Origin: Novosphingobium sp. AP12
GTDB lineage: Bacteria > Pseudomonadota > Alphaproteobacteria > Sphingomonadales > Sphingomonadaceae
Assembly: GCF_000281975.1 (NCBI RefSeq)
Contig: NZ_AKKE01000126.1
Span: forward strand, 20,638 to 84,637
Length of the DNA: 64,000 bases
Direction: 5' to 3'
Position numbers and translations under genes: made by a program. Of the stretch, positions 25,657-33,709 are shown piece by piece; the first letter of the stretch is position 1; each line of letters opens with the position of its first letter. Under the pieces are notes generated by a model. The model searched no databases and was not told the origin of the DNA. It worked only from the letters and a program-made list of their open reading frames with translations.

Positions 25657-25953
25657 ATGTTCGCAGTTGTGCGCACGGGCGGCAAGCAATACCGGGTTGC
25701 CGCCGGAGACAAGATCGCGGTCGAGAAGCTGGCTGGTGAAGCCGGTGACAAGATCACCCTGGGTGACATTCTTCTGGCCGGCAAGGACGGCGAGGTCGCG
25801 GACATCGCTAACCTCACGGTTGCTGCCGAGATCATCGCGCAGGCCAAGAGCGAGAAGGTCGTGGTGTTCAAGAAGCGCCGCCGTCACAACTACCGTCGCA
25901 AGAACGGCCACCGCCAGCAGCTCACGCTGCTGCGCATCGTGTCCGTCGGCTGA
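25657..25953 (+). CDS. rplU: 50S ribosomal protein L21
   Basis: L21 is a 23S rRNA-binding protein of the large subunit. It begins [18 protein letters not shown], the universal L21 start, and ends with the basic [19 protein letters not shown]-binding tail characteristic of the family. At 98 residues it is close to the usual 100-103. The ATG at 25657 is preferred over an in-frame start at 25636 because it matches the conserved N-terminus. rpmA follows after 23 bases. Confidence 0.98.
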   Translation: MFAVVRTGGKQYRVAAGDKIAVEKLAGEAGDKITLGDILLAGKDGEVADIANLTVAAEIIAQAKSEKVVVFKKRRRHNYRRKNGHRQQLTLLRIVSVG

Positions 25954-25976
25954 CCCAGATTTCGGAGTAACCAGAA

Positions 25977-26249
25977 ATGGCACATAAGAAAGCAGGCGGT
26001 TCGTCGCGTAACGGTCGCGACTCCGCTGGCCGCCGTCTCGGCGTGAAGAAGTTCGGCGGTCAGGAAGTGATCGGCGGCAACATCATCATCCGCCAGCGCG
26101 GCACTCGCGTATACCCCGGCGTGAACGTGGGTATGGGCAAGGACCACACCCTGTTCGCGACCGCCGAAGGGCGCGTGCGCTTCCACGACGGCAAGCAGGG
26201 CCGCAAGTACGTGTCGGTCGACGCGCAGCTCGCGGAAGCCGCCGAGTAA
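25977..26249 (+). CDS. rpmA: 50S ribosomal protein L27
   Basis: L27 lies at the peptidyl transferase centre. The 90-residue protein starts [18 protein letters not shown] and contains LGVKKFGGQ, both invariant. It begins with Ala after Met, so no Firmicute-like N-terminal cleavage peptide is present. It follows rplU with GGAG upstream of its ATG. Three hairpins, the last a clear intrinsic terminator, close the unit. Confidence 0.98.
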   Translation: MAHKKAGGSSRNGRDSAGRRLGVKKFGGQEVIGGNIIIRQRGTRVYPGVNVGMGKDHTLFATAEGRVRFHDGKQGRKYVSVDAQLAEAAE

Positions 26250-26266
26250 TCGGATGGTCTTGCATA

Positions 26267-26350
26267 GGGCCATCCTGACGGGATGGCCCCCGCCACGCTC
26301 CTGAGCGTGGCAGAACGAGGGAGAGGGCCATAAAGCCCGTCTCCCTTTTT
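26267..26350 (+). terminator. Three hairpins ending the rplU-rpmA transcript
   Basis: GGGCCATCC/GGATGGCCC (26267-26289) and GCCACGCT/AGCGTGGC (26292-26311) are perfect stems. The third, GGGAGA then GGGC paired with GCCC and TCTCCC (26319-26345), is followed by TTTTT and is a textbook intrinsic terminator. The rest of the gap to 26467 shows no gene. Confidence 0.85.
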
Positions 26351-26467
26351 CCGTTTCTCCCTCTGCCGCCTGTTTCGCGCGATGTTGCGTTCGATTGCAG
26401 GCATTTGCGTAATCGCACTGTCACGTCCGCCCGTTAACGGGCCGGCGGGGCGGATGGAGAGACGACG

Positions 26468-27040
26468 ATGTTCATTCGCAGCGAAAGGCTGTTCCTGCGC
26501 CCCGGCTGGTCCGAGGACTGGGAGGAACTGCTCACCCTGATCGCCGACGAGGCGATCGTTCACAACCTTGCCAATGTGCCCTGGCCCTACACGGCCGAGG
26601 ACGCGCACACCTTCATCGCCATGGCGCAGGACCGTCTGCTGCCTCGCTTCCTCATCACCGTGCCGGGGGCTGGAGGCGCGCGCCTGATCGGCGGGTGCGG
26701 CCTGTCGCTGCTCGATGGCGAGGTGAACCTGGGCTACTGGATCGCCCCCGGCGAATGGGGCCGCGGGTTCGGCACCGAGGCGGCACGCGCGGTGCTGGGC
26801 CTCGCCCATGCGCTGGGCCACCGCCGCGTGGTCGCCAGCCACTACATCGACAACGCGGCTTCGGGCCGGGTGCTCGAGAAAGTGGGCTTTCGGCGGACCG
26901 GCCGCGTGGTCGAGCGCTTCAGCAAGGGGCGCGGCTTCGCCAGCCCCTCGCGCGAGTACGAGGTGCTGTTCGAATCGTCCGGCGATTCGCCCGGCGACTG
27001 TGACGGCGACGACGCCATGAACCGCCGACGCGCGGCCTGA
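26468..27040 (+). CDS. GNAT family N-acetyltransferase (RimJ/RimL-like)
   Basis: A 190-residue acetyltransferase of the ribosomal-protein-alanine acetyltransferase type. It opens IRSERLFLRPGWSEDWEEL, contains NLGYWIAPGEWGRGFGTEAA (acetyl-CoA-binding R/Q-x-x-G-x-G/A loop) and VASHYIDNAASGRVLEKVGF, the standard order. ATG 26468 follows GGAGAG. A paralogue in the same orientation follows after a 198-base gap. Its target could be a protein N-terminus or a small amine. Confidence 0.9.
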   Translation: MFIRSERLFLRPGWSEDWEELLTLIADEAIVHNLANVPWPYTAEDAHTFIAMAQDRLLPRFLITVPGAGGARLIGGCGLSLLDGEVNLGYWIAPGEWGRGFGTEAARAVLGLAHALGHRRVVASHYIDNAASGRVLEKVGFRRTGRVVERFSKGRGFASPSREYEVLFESSGDSPGDCDGDDAMNRRRAA

Positions 27041-27097
27041 CGAAGACCGGACACGCGACTGCGTGATTCGGAAGGCAGGCCGCTTCTTAGAGGACTA

Positions 27098-27107
27098 CCC
27101 CTAGGGG
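27098..27107. promoter_or_regulatory. CCCCTAGGGG palindrome between the two GNAT genes
   Basis: A perfect 10-bp palindrome, CCCCTAGGGG, lies 132 bases before the second acetyltransferase, in a gap that otherwise shows no gene. It may be a regulator binding site; there is no direct evidence. Confidence 0.25.
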
Positions 27108-27238
27108 CGCTCTTACCCTGCGTTAATCGGGTCCTGTCAGGTATTTATCGCGTGCCGCATTCGGCATGCAGCAAACTTCGTGCATTGGCAGAAGCTTGTG
27201 TGCATGATCCCCGTACAAATACGACGGAGAACCATGGA

Positions 27239-27808
27239 ATGTTCGTCCGCACGGAGAGACTGTTTCTGAGGCCCGCCTGGCCTGAAGACCTGGACGATCT
27301 CGTCGAGGTGCTCGGGGAGGAGGATATCCAGCGCAATGTCGGGGTGGCGCCGCTGCCCCGGACGGCAAAGGATGTGCGCGCCTATCTCGACCGCCCGCGC
27401 GACCCCCGCCTGCCCCACTTCTTCATGTACCTGCGCGCACCGGGCGGCCCCCAGCTCGTCGGCGGCATTGGCCTTGGCCGGTACGACGAGGACGTGGAGG
27501 TCGGCTACTGGATCGCAGCGCGGCACCGGGGCCGGGGCTTTGCCGGGGAGGCGCTGCGGGCACTGATCGGACAGGCGCGGACGCTCGGACACACCCGAAT
27601 CGTCGCCAGTCACTTCGCGGACAGCCCGGGCACGCACCAGGTGCTCGAAAGCGCGGGCTTCCGCGATACCGGGCAGGTGAAGTCGCGCTACAGCGCGTCG
27701 CGGGCGATGGAATACGCGGTGCGGATCTACGTCGCCGACCTCGAACGCCGCGCCAGCCCGAGGATGGACACTTCCGACAGCGCGATGAGCGAGTCGAGCG
27801 CGGCCTGA
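27239..27808 (+). CDS. GNAT family N-acetyltransferase (paralogue of 26468)
   Basis: A 189-residue acetyltransferase closely similar to the preceding one: it opens VRTERLFLRPAWPEDLDDL, has VEVGYWIAARHRGRGFAGEA and VASHFADSPGTHQVLESAGF at matching places. The C-terminal third differs. ATG 27239 matches the sister protein's start, with GGAGA ten bases upstream; the frame extends to 27152 but without conserved sequence. The pair probably arose by tandem duplication. Substrate unknown. Confidence 0.88.
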   Translation: MFVRTERLFLRPAWPEDLDDLVEVLGEEDIQRNVGVAPLPRTAKDVRAYLDRPRDPRLPHFFMYLRAPGGPQLVGGIGLGRYDEDVEVGYWIAARHRGRGFAGEALRALIGQARTLGHTRIVASHFADSPGTHQVLESAGFRDTGQVKSRYSASRAMEYAVRIYVADLERRASPRMDTSDSAMSESSAA

Positions 27809-27811
27809 CCG

Positions 27812-28555
27812 CTACGCCGGCAACCAGTGCGGCGCCACGTCCGGGGTAATGTCCTCGATCCGCAGGTGATCGACCGCGAATCTCAGCTCGGGATAGGCGG
27901 CGCGTCGGCGCTTTTCGTCCGAGCGGGCGAGGGGGACGACCACCAGCCGGCGGTTGACCTTGGCGCGCCAGTTCATCCGCGCGGTGTTTTCCTGCCCGAC
28001 GTAGCAGCCCTTGGTGAAGCTGACGCCGTTCAGCTCGGCAGCGTTGCATTCCAGCCAGAGCGTCTCACCGTCACCCAGTTCGGCGCGGCCTTCGGGCACG
28101 CCTTGCGCCAGCCGGTGCGCACGCCAGGCAGCGTCTGCGCCGGTTTCTGCTTCCTCGGGGTCGGTCTCGTCGATGGGGGCGACCCAGCGCTCGCCCAATG
28201 CGTGCAGGCGCGGATCGGGAGCGGCGCCATCGCCGGTATGGGGACGCCAGTGGACCGCGAGACGGTCGTCGCGGACGATGTCGATCGCCTTGCGCAGCCG
28301 GTACATCGACAGGCGCTTCACCAGCGCGTCGGCGACTTCGGCCTCGCAGTCGATCAGCAACCCAACGCCTGCGGGCCAGACGATGAAGTCGAACAGCGCC
28401 TTGCCTTGCGGCGTCAGCAGCGCGGCCCAGACCGGCAGCGCCTTGGCGACGTCCGAGGTCACGAGGCCCTGGAGGAAATCGACGACGTCTTCGGACGAAT
28501 CGGGACGGGGGGAAAGCCGGATGAGGGCGCGGTCGAACAGGCGGGTTGCGGTCAT
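27812..28555 (-). CDS. ygfZ: Folate-binding YgfZ/GcvT-type protein (iron-sulfur/tRNA modification)
   Basis: A 247-residue member of the YgfZ group, folate-dependent proteins that support repair or assembly of certain iron-sulfur enzymes and tRNA modification. The hallmark KGCYVGQENTARM (K-G-C-Y-x-G-Q-E) lies near residue 180 and carries the conserved Cys. LQGLVTSDV near residue 28 is also typical. It is convergent with the second GNAT gene, only three bases from its stop, and is followed upstream by a LysR gene on the same strand. Confidence 0.9.
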   Translation of the reverse strand: MTATRLFDRALIRLSPRPDSSEDVVDFLQGLVTSDVAKALPVWAALLTPQGKALFDFIVWPAGVGLLIDCEAEVADALVKRLSMYRLRKAIDIVRDDRLAVHWRPHTGDGAAPDPRLHALGERWVAPIDETDPEEAETGADAAWRAHRLAQGVPEGRAELGDGETLWLECNAAELNGVSFTKGCYVGQENTARMNWRAKVNRRLVVVPLARSDEKRRRAAYPELRFAVDHLRIEDITPDVAPHWLPA

Positions 28556-28586
28556 GGCCCCTAAGTGGGGCGAATCGCGGATCGGC

Positions 28587-29501
28587 TCAAGTGTTCGTCG
28601 GGCACTTCGCCAGTCGTTCGCGCATCTCGTCCAGCACCCAGAGCGCGGCGGGGCCGGGCGGCGTGTCCTTGCGCCATAGCGCGACCAGCGCGTAGTCGAT
28701 CACCGTCCGCTCGGGCAGCTGCAGTTCGACCAGCGCCCCCGATTCGATGTCGCCCGTGACGACATGGCGCGGCATCGAGCCCCAGCCGATCCCCTCCTTG
28801 AGCAGCGCATGCTTGGCGCCGAGGTCCGCCAGACGCCACGAGCGCGGGCTGAACACCGAGAAATCGCGCCCGTCGGTCAGCGGCGAGCGGTCCGTCAGCA
28901 CCAGCTGCAGGTGCTTGCGCGCTTCACCCGGCGCGATCTTGCCGGCGCGGGCGAGCGGGTGGTCGGGCGCGGCGACGGCCACCAGTTCCACCGAACCGAT
29001 GATCTCGCGCTCGATGTCGGCAAGGTCGACGATGTCGGGACCGGCGATGGCGAGCGTCGCGCGGCCTTCCAGCACCAGTGCTGCCACGGCGCCCAGCGCT
29101 TCGACGTTGAGGCGCAGCGGGACGGTGGGGAAACGCACCTGGAAGTCGCGCAGCAGGCGGGCGAGGACGTGGCCGGGGACCATGACGTCGATCGCCAGCG
29201 AGAGTTCGGCTTCCAGCCCCTGCCTCAGGCTTCGCACCTTGGCGAGTAGGGCGTCGACGTCGTCCGAGATCGCGTGGGCCTCGGATAGCAGGGCGCGGCC
29301 TTCGTCGGTCAGGACCGGACGGCGCGAGCCCTCACGGTCGAACAGGCGCACGTCGAGCTGGGCCTCGAGCTGGGCGATGGCGTAGCTGACCACCGAGATC
29401 GCCCGGCCCAGCTTGCGCGCGGCGGCATTGAAACTACCCTCCTCGACCACGGCCAGGAAGCAGCGCAGGTGATCGAGACTGGGGGCAACGAGATCGACCA
29501 T
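28587..29501 (-). CDS. LysR family transcriptional regulator
   Basis: A 304-residue LTTR. The N-terminal winged helix contains LRCFLAVVEEGSFNAAARKLGRAISVVSYAIAQLEAQL (residues about 10-47), then the linker helix and a periplasmic-binding-like effector domain. It is divergent from the pirin gene, with a perfect inverted repeat midway, so pirin and perhaps the nitroreductase are likely targets. The inducer is not known. Confidence 0.92.
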   Translation of the reverse strand: MVDLVAPSLDHLRCFLAVVEEGSFNAAARKLGRAISVVSYAIAQLEAQLDVRLFDREGSRRPVLTDEGRALLSEAHAISDDVDALLAKVRSLRQGLEAELSLAIDVMVPGHVLARLLRDFQVRFPTVPLRLNVEALGAVAALVLEGRATLAIAGPDIVDLADIEREIIGSVELVAVAAPDHPLARAGKIAPGEARKHLQLVLTDRSPLTDGRDFSVFSPRSWRLADLGAKHALLKEGIGWGSMPRHVVTGDIESGALVELQLPERTVIDYALVALWRKDTPPGPAALWVLDEMRERLAKCPTNT

Positions 29502-29531
29502 TCAGGTTTTCCGAATAACTTTGTCGATTTT

Positions 29532-29547
29532 ATCGCAATTATGCGAT
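29532..29547. promoter_or_regulatory. Candidate LysR operator
   Basis: ATCGCA and TGCGAT form a perfect inverted repeat around ATTA in the 111-base gap between the LysR and pirin genes. The spacing suits the T-N11-A type half-site architecture of LysR regulators. Confidence 0.5.
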
Positions 29548-29612
29548 CGGCTTGCAAGCCATAGATAGGGCGCAACAGGTCAACCCGACCTCACCAATTC
29601 GAGGAACCAGCC

Positions 29613-30311
29613 ATGATCGAACTCCGCCCCTTCGACAGCCTCGGCGCCGCCAACCACGGATGGCTCGACGCTCACCACCACTTCTCGTTCGGTGGCTACC
29701 ATGACCCGGCGCGCACCAACTGGGGCCGCCTGCGCGTGTGGAACGACGACACGATCGCCGCCCAGACCGGCTTCCCGCCCCATGCGCACAACGACATGGA
29801 AATCATCACCTACGTCCGCAAGGGCGCGATCACCCACCGCGACAGCCTGGGCAACACCGGCCGCACCGAGGCCGGTGACGTGCAGGTCATGAGCGCGGGC
29901 ACCGGCATCCAGCACTCGGAATACAACCTCGAGGACGAGGACACCACGCTGTTCCAGATCTGGATCATGCCCGACCGCCGCGGCGAGAAGCCGCAGTGGG
30001 ATGCGCGCCCCTTCCCCAAGGGCGACCGCACCGGCCGCTTCGTCACCCTGGCGAGCGGTATCGCGGGCGACGACGATGCGCTGCCGATCAATGCCGAGGC
30101 CCGCGTTCTGGGCGCCACGGTCAAGGCGGGCGAGACGGTGACGTATGAAACCGCGCCGGGCCGCCATTCCTACCTCGTTCCCGCCAAGGGCCGGATCAGG
30201 GTGGGCGACGTGGAAGCCGGCGCCCGCGACGGCGTGGCCATCACCGGGCTCGACACGATTTCCGTGACCGCGCTCGAGGATGCCGAACTGGTCCTCGTCG
30301 ACGCGGCCTGA
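29613..30311 (+). CDS. Pirin family protein (YhhW-like)
   Basis: A 232-residue bicupin protein. Metal-ligand motifs are visible in the first cupin: FPPHAHNDMEIITYVRKG and ...AGTGIQHSEYN, with His-x-His, Glu and a later His. Family members include quercetin 2,3-dioxygenases and stress-related pirins. The start LGAANHGWLDAHHHFSFGGYHDP is highly typical. ATG 29613 follows GAGGAA. It is divergent from a LysR regulator and precedes a nitroreductase, a common redox-stress pairing. Confidence 0.92.
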   Translation: MIELRPFDSLGAANHGWLDAHHHFSFGGYHDPARTNWGRLRVWNDDTIAAQTGFPPHAHNDMEIITYVRKGAITHRDSLGNTGRTEAGDVQVMSAGTGIQHSEYNLEDEDTTLFQIWIMPDRRGEKPQWDARPFPKGDRTGRFVTLASGIAGDDDALPINAEARVLGATVKAGETVTYETAPGRHSYLVPAKGRIRVGDVEAGARDGVAITGLDTISVTALEDAELVLVDAA

Positions 30312-30320
30312 CATACGAGC

Positions 30321-30348
30321 GGCGGGCGATTCGCAAGGGTCGCCCGCC
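30321..30348 (+). terminator. Hairpin after the pirin gene
   Basis: GGCGGGCGA pairs perfectly with TCGCCCGCC around a ten-base loop. It starts nine bases after the pirin stop. Only a weak T content follows, so read-through into the nitroreductase gene is possible. Confidence 0.5.
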
Positions 30349-30411
30349 TGCTTGCGCAATTCCTCCCAAACCTGAGCAGAGCTCAGCGTGTGCAGATAAG
30401 GACAGTTTTCG

Positions 30412-30990
30412 ATGACCGGACGCATTGCCAACCCCAAGATCGAGAAGCTCATCGTCGATCGCTGGAGCCCCCGCGCCTTCGATGGCAGCGAGATCCCGCA
30501 GGAGGACCTCGACACCATCCTCGAAGCGGCCGGCTGGGCGCCTTCCGCCTACAACGTGCAGCCCTGGACCTTCCTCTACGCGCGCCGCGGCGATGCGAGC
30601 TGGGACCTGTTCCTCTCGCAGCTGATCGACTTCAACCAGAGCTGGGCAAAGGACGCCTCGGCGCTCGTGTTCGTCGTCTCGGACAAGTACATGCGATCGG
30701 ACAAGGGCAACTCGGACAACCACAGCCACAGCTTCGATGCCGGTGCGGCCTGGGCGCTGGCCGCCCTTCAGGCGCAGGCGCTGGGCTACCACACCCACGG
30801 CATGACCGGCCTGAAGTTCGGCGAGGCCGAGGCCGCGCTGGGCATCCCCGAGGATTACCGCCTCGAAGCCGGCTTCACCATCGGCAAGCAGGGCGACAGG
30901 GCCTCGCTGCCCGACTTCCTGCAGGAGCGCGAAGTCGCCAGCACCCGCAAGCCGCTCGCCGAGATCGCCAAGGCGGGCAAGTTCGCCTGA
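30412..30990 (+). CDS. Nitroreductase family protein
   Basis: A 192-residue FMN-dependent oxidoreductase. SPRAFDGSEIPQEDLDTILEAAGWAPSAYNVQPW at the start is the FMN-binding signature, followed by GAAWALAALQAQALGYHTHGMTG and a C-terminal region with IPEDYRLEAGFTIGKQGD. It reduces nitro compounds or quinones, substrate not defined. It follows the LysR-linked pirin gene by 100 bases and ends before a strong hairpin. Confidence 0.93.
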   Translation: MTGRIANPKIEKLIVDRWSPRAFDGSEIPQEDLDTILEAAGWAPSAYNVQPWTFLYARRGDASWDLFLSQLIDFNQSWAKDASALVFVVSDKYMRSDKGNSDNHSHSFDAGAAWALAALQAQALGYHTHGMTGLKFGEAEAALGIPEDYRLEAGFTIGKQGDRASLPDFLQEREVASTRKPLAEIAKAGKFA

Positions 30991-31017
30991 TCCAGCCGCT
31001 CGGCTGTTGGTACATCT

Positions 31018-31047
31018 GGCCCGGTCTCTCGCAGGAGAGGCCGGGCC
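31018..31047 (+). terminator. Strong hairpin after the nitroreductase gene
   Basis: GGCCCGGTCTCTC pairs with GAGAGGCCGGGCC over a short loop, about 13 bp with one G-T pair, followed by GTTTG. It lies 28 bases after the stop codon and is the likely transcript end. Confidence 0.65.
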
Positions 31048-31123
31048 GTTTGCTGAGCGGGCCACGAAATCGCCTTTATTGCATGGCCAACTGCCGGCTC
31101 TTTCCGCCGCTCGCGAGGCCGCC

Positions 31124-31459
31124 ATGCCGATCGCCGACCTGCCGTCCCCGCCGCCGCCCGCGATCGAGGCTGCCGCATTCGACCTCGCGCAGATGCCCTC
31201 CGGCGAGGATGGGGTCGACTTTCGCGCGGTAAGGCGCCGCTGCCCCGAGGGTCGCCCGGGCGAGATCGTGGTCTGCGCCACGAACCCCGAAAAGGAGCGC
31301 GTGCGGCCGCTGCCGGATGCTTATGCGGTGGAAGGGGGCCTGCCGCGCGCGGAGCTGGGCCTTGGTGAAAACGCCACCCTCGACCTGCATGTCGACCAGA
31401 ACGTGCTGCCCGGCGCGGTGAGCAACCGCGTCATGGTGGGCGCGAAGATCAAGTTCTGA
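31124..31459 (+). CDS. Small conserved protein of unknown function
   Basis: A 111-residue protein (from ATG 31124) that I do not recognise by name. It has a Pro-rich start (ADLPSPPPPAIEA), a pair of Cys (RRCPEG and VVCATNPEKERVRPLP) and ends ...DQNVLPGAVSNRVMVGAKIKF, a tail I recall from small exported sphingomonad proteins. The frame is open to 31007, so a longer form with a signal peptide may exist, but no convincing hydrophobic segment is seen. It stands alone between a terminator and the HPP gene. Confidence 0.6.
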   Translation: MPIADLPSPPPPAIEAAAFDLAQMPSGEDGVDFRAVRRRCPEGRPGEIVVCATNPEKERVRPLPDAYAVEGGLPRAELGLGENATLDLHVDQNVLPGAVSNRVMVGAKIKF

Positions 31460-31509
31460 ACCGTCTCCAAAGCGGTCCTTGTCGGCCGCGAGGCAAGCCT
31501 TGGCTCGTC

Positions 31510-32253
31510 ATGGCGCGCGCTCTCGGCCATAGCGCCGTCAGTTTGCAGGACAGGTTGGAAGGCATGGCGCCAGCTTCATCGACACACGAGCATTGGCGTA
31601 CCCGCGCGATCGGCCATCTTGGCTGGGCGCGCGGCGCGGTGGGTGCAGGCATCGGCATCGCGCTGGCGGGCCTCGCGACATGGCTGGCGCTCGGACTCAC
31701 GCCGGGCGGGCGCAGCGATGTGCTGCCGTTCCTCGTCGCGCCGCTCGGCGCATCGGCGGTGCTGGTGTTCTGCGTGCCCGCGAGCCCGCTGGCGCAGCCG
31801 TGGGCGGTGATCGGCGGGGACCTGCTCTCCGCCGCCGTGGGGCTCATCGCCGGGCACCTCATCGGCGATCCGTGGGCGGCGGGGAGCCTTGCCGTTGGCA
31901 CTGCGATCGCGGTCATGTCGCTGGCGCGTTGCCTGCACCCGCCGGGCGGGGCCTGCGCGCTGCTCTGCGCGCTCGGGGCGAGCGGCAAGGTACCCTGGGA
32001 CTGGACCTGGATGGCGCCGATAGCCGCCAACGTCATGCTGCTCTGCGCGGTGGGCTGGCTCTACAACAACCTGACCGGCCACCCCTGGCCGCACCGCCCG
32101 CCGCGCGTACCGCACCCGCCGGTCGCCGCGCCGCCCTACACCCGCGAGGACATCGTGGCCGTGCTGGACGACTGGAACGAAGTGCTGGACGTCGACGTCG
32201 ACGACCTCGACGCCTTCGTGCAGGCGCTTCTGCGCCGGGGCGGGCGGGGCTAG
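31510..32253 (+). CDS. HPP family membrane protein
   Basis: An integral membrane protein of 247 residues with five or so hydrophobic helices (GAVGAGIGIALAGLATWLAL, FLVAPLGASAVLVFCV, AVIGGDLLSAAVGLIAGHLI and two more). The HPP signature CLHPPGGACAL follows the third or fourth helix. HPP proteins have been linked to nitrite transport in chloroplasts and cyanobacteria. A soluble tail (DDWNEVLDVDVDDLDAFVQALLRR) follows. ATG 31564 is an alternative start; neither has a clear ribosome site. Confidence 0.82.
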   Translation: MARALGHSAVSLQDRLEGMAPASSTHEHWRTRAIGHLGWARGAVGAGIGIALAGLATWLALGLTPGGRSDVLPFLVAPLGASAVLVFCVPASPLAQPWAVIGGDLLSAAVGLIAGHLIGDPWAAGSLAVGTAIAVMSLARCLHPPGGACALLCALGASGKVPWDWTWMAPIAANVMLLCAVGWLYNNLTGHPWPHRPPRVPHPPVAAPPYTREDIVAVLDDWNEVLDVDVDDLDAFVQALLRRGGRG

Positions 32254-32346
32254 GGACGACCGAACTGCCTTCCCGCCTTGAAAGGGCGCGCCCACGGGCC
32301 TAGGTCGTCGGGCATCCTTCCCGAACCGCCAGAAAGGCCCCTCGCG

Positions 32347-33672
32347 ATGAGCGCACCCGCACCCGAACTCGTCCTTTCCGGCGGCACCGTCCACACTCCC
32401 AGCGGTCCCGTGATCGCCGACGTCGCGGTGCGCGACGGCAGGATCGTGGGCGTAGGCTCATACCCCGACGCCGGACGGCGGATCGACTGCACCAGTCTCG
32501 ATGTGCTGCCCGGCGTGATCGACAGCCAGGTCCACTTCCGCGAGCCTGGCCTCGAGCACAAGGAAGACCTGGAAACCGGCAGCCGCGCGGCAGTGATGGG
32601 CGGGATCACCGCGGTGTTCGAGATGCCGAACACCAACCCCAACACCGACACCGTGATGCGCGTCCACGACAAGCTGGAGCGCGCGCATCACCGCATGCAC
32701 TGCGACCACGCGTTCTACGTCGGCGCCACCGCCGACAACGCGGTCGAACTCGCCGAGCTGGAGCGCATTCCCGGCACCGCAGGCGTAAAGATCTTCATGG
32801 GCGCCTCGACCGGCAGCCTCTTGGTGGCCGAGGACGACCAGCTCGCCCGCGTGCTCGCCCACGGTCGCCGCCGCGTCGCCATCCATGCCGAGGACGAGGC
32901 GCGGATGAATGCGCGCAAGGACTTCCGCGTGGAAGGCGACCCCTCAAGCCACCCCGTCTGGCGCGACGACGAAAGCGCGATGCTGGCGACCAAACGCATC
33001 CTGCGTCTCGCCCGCGAGGCGAAGCGTCCGATCCACATCCTCCACGTCACTACGCCTGCGGAGCTGGAACTGATTGCCCAGCACCGCGACATCGCGACCT
33101 GCGAAGTGACCCCCCAGCACCTGACGCTGGCGGCCGAGGAAGCCTATCCCAGGATCGGCACGTTCGCGCAGATGAACCCGCCGATCCGCTCGGCCGCGCA
33201 CCGTGACGGGCTGTGGCACTGGCTGCGCCAGGGCGTGCCCGACGTGCTCGGCTCCGACCATGCGCCGCACACGCGCGAGGAGAAGGCCAAGACCTATCCC
33301 GCCAGCCCTTCGGGGATGCCGGGCGTGCAGACGCTGCTGCCGCTGATGCTCGATCATGTCGCCAAGGGGCGCCTGACGCTGGAGCGGCTGATCGACATGA
33401 CCTCGGCCGGCGTGCAGCGCGTGTTCGGCCTTGTCGGCAAGGGCCGCATCGCGGCGGGCTACGACGCCGACTTCACGGTGGTCGACCGCAAGGGACGCTT
33501 CACCGTCACCGAGGACTGGAACCAGAGCCGATGCGGCTGGTCGCCCTTCACCGGAATAGAACTCGAAGGCCGCGTCGTCGGCACCATCGTGCGCGGGCAT
33601 ACCGCGATGTGGGAAGGCCAGCTCGCCAACGAGGCAGTGGGCGAGCCGCTGCGCTTCGCCGGGGCGCTCTGA
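32347..33672 (+). CDS. Dihydroorotase family amidohydrolase
   Basis: A 441-residue amidohydrolase related to dihydroorotase, which closes carbamoyl-aspartate in pyrimidine synthesis. Visible are REPGLEHKEDLETGSRAA, GGITAVFEMPNTNP, VKIFMGAST (possible carboxylated Lys), IHAEDE, ILHVTT and GSDHAPH with the catalytic Asp. The metal motif normally written HxH reads Q61-V-H63, so the first His is Gln. ATG 32347 fits the family start. No pyrB is adjacent, and it is a single gene. A role other than dihydroorotase cannot be excluded. Confidence 0.85.
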   Translation: MSAPAPELVLSGGTVHTPSGPVIADVAVRDGRIVGVGSYPDAGRRIDCTSLDVLPGVIDSQVHFREPGLEHKEDLETGSRAAVMGGITAVFEMPNTNPNTDTVMRVHDKLERAHHRMHCDHAFYVGATADNAVELAELERIPGTAGVKIFMGASTGSLLVAEDDQLARVLAHGRRRVAIHAEDEARMNARKDFRVEGDPSSHPVWRDDESAMLATKRILRLAREAKRPIHILHVTTPAELELIAQHRDIATCEVTPQHLTLAAEEAYPRIGTFAQMNPPIRSAAHRDGLWHWLRQGVPDVLGSDHAPHTREEKAKTYPASPSGMPGVQTLLPLMLDHVAKGRLTLERLIDMTSAGVQRVFGLVGKGRIAAGYDADFTVVDRKGRFTVTEDWNQSRCGWSPFTGIELEGRVVGTIVRGHTAMWEGQLANEAVGEPLRFAGAL

Positions 33673-33681
33673 AACGAGGAC

Positions 33682-33704
33682 CGTCCCCGGCGCGGCCGGG
33701 GACG
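33682..33704. repeat. GC-rich palindrome between convergent genes, same arms as 5008
   Basis: CGTCCCCGGC and GCCGGGGACG form a perfect 10-bp stem with a GCG loop in the 37-base gap between the dihydroorotase gene and the convergent permease gene. It could terminate both. The arms are identical to those at 5008-5030. Confidence 0.65.
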
Positions 33705-33709
33705 CCGCC

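Noticed and set aside
27041..27238. tRNA or small RNA between the two GNAT genes
   Set aside because: No cloverleaf, no conserved T-loop and no terminator; only a short palindrome is present.
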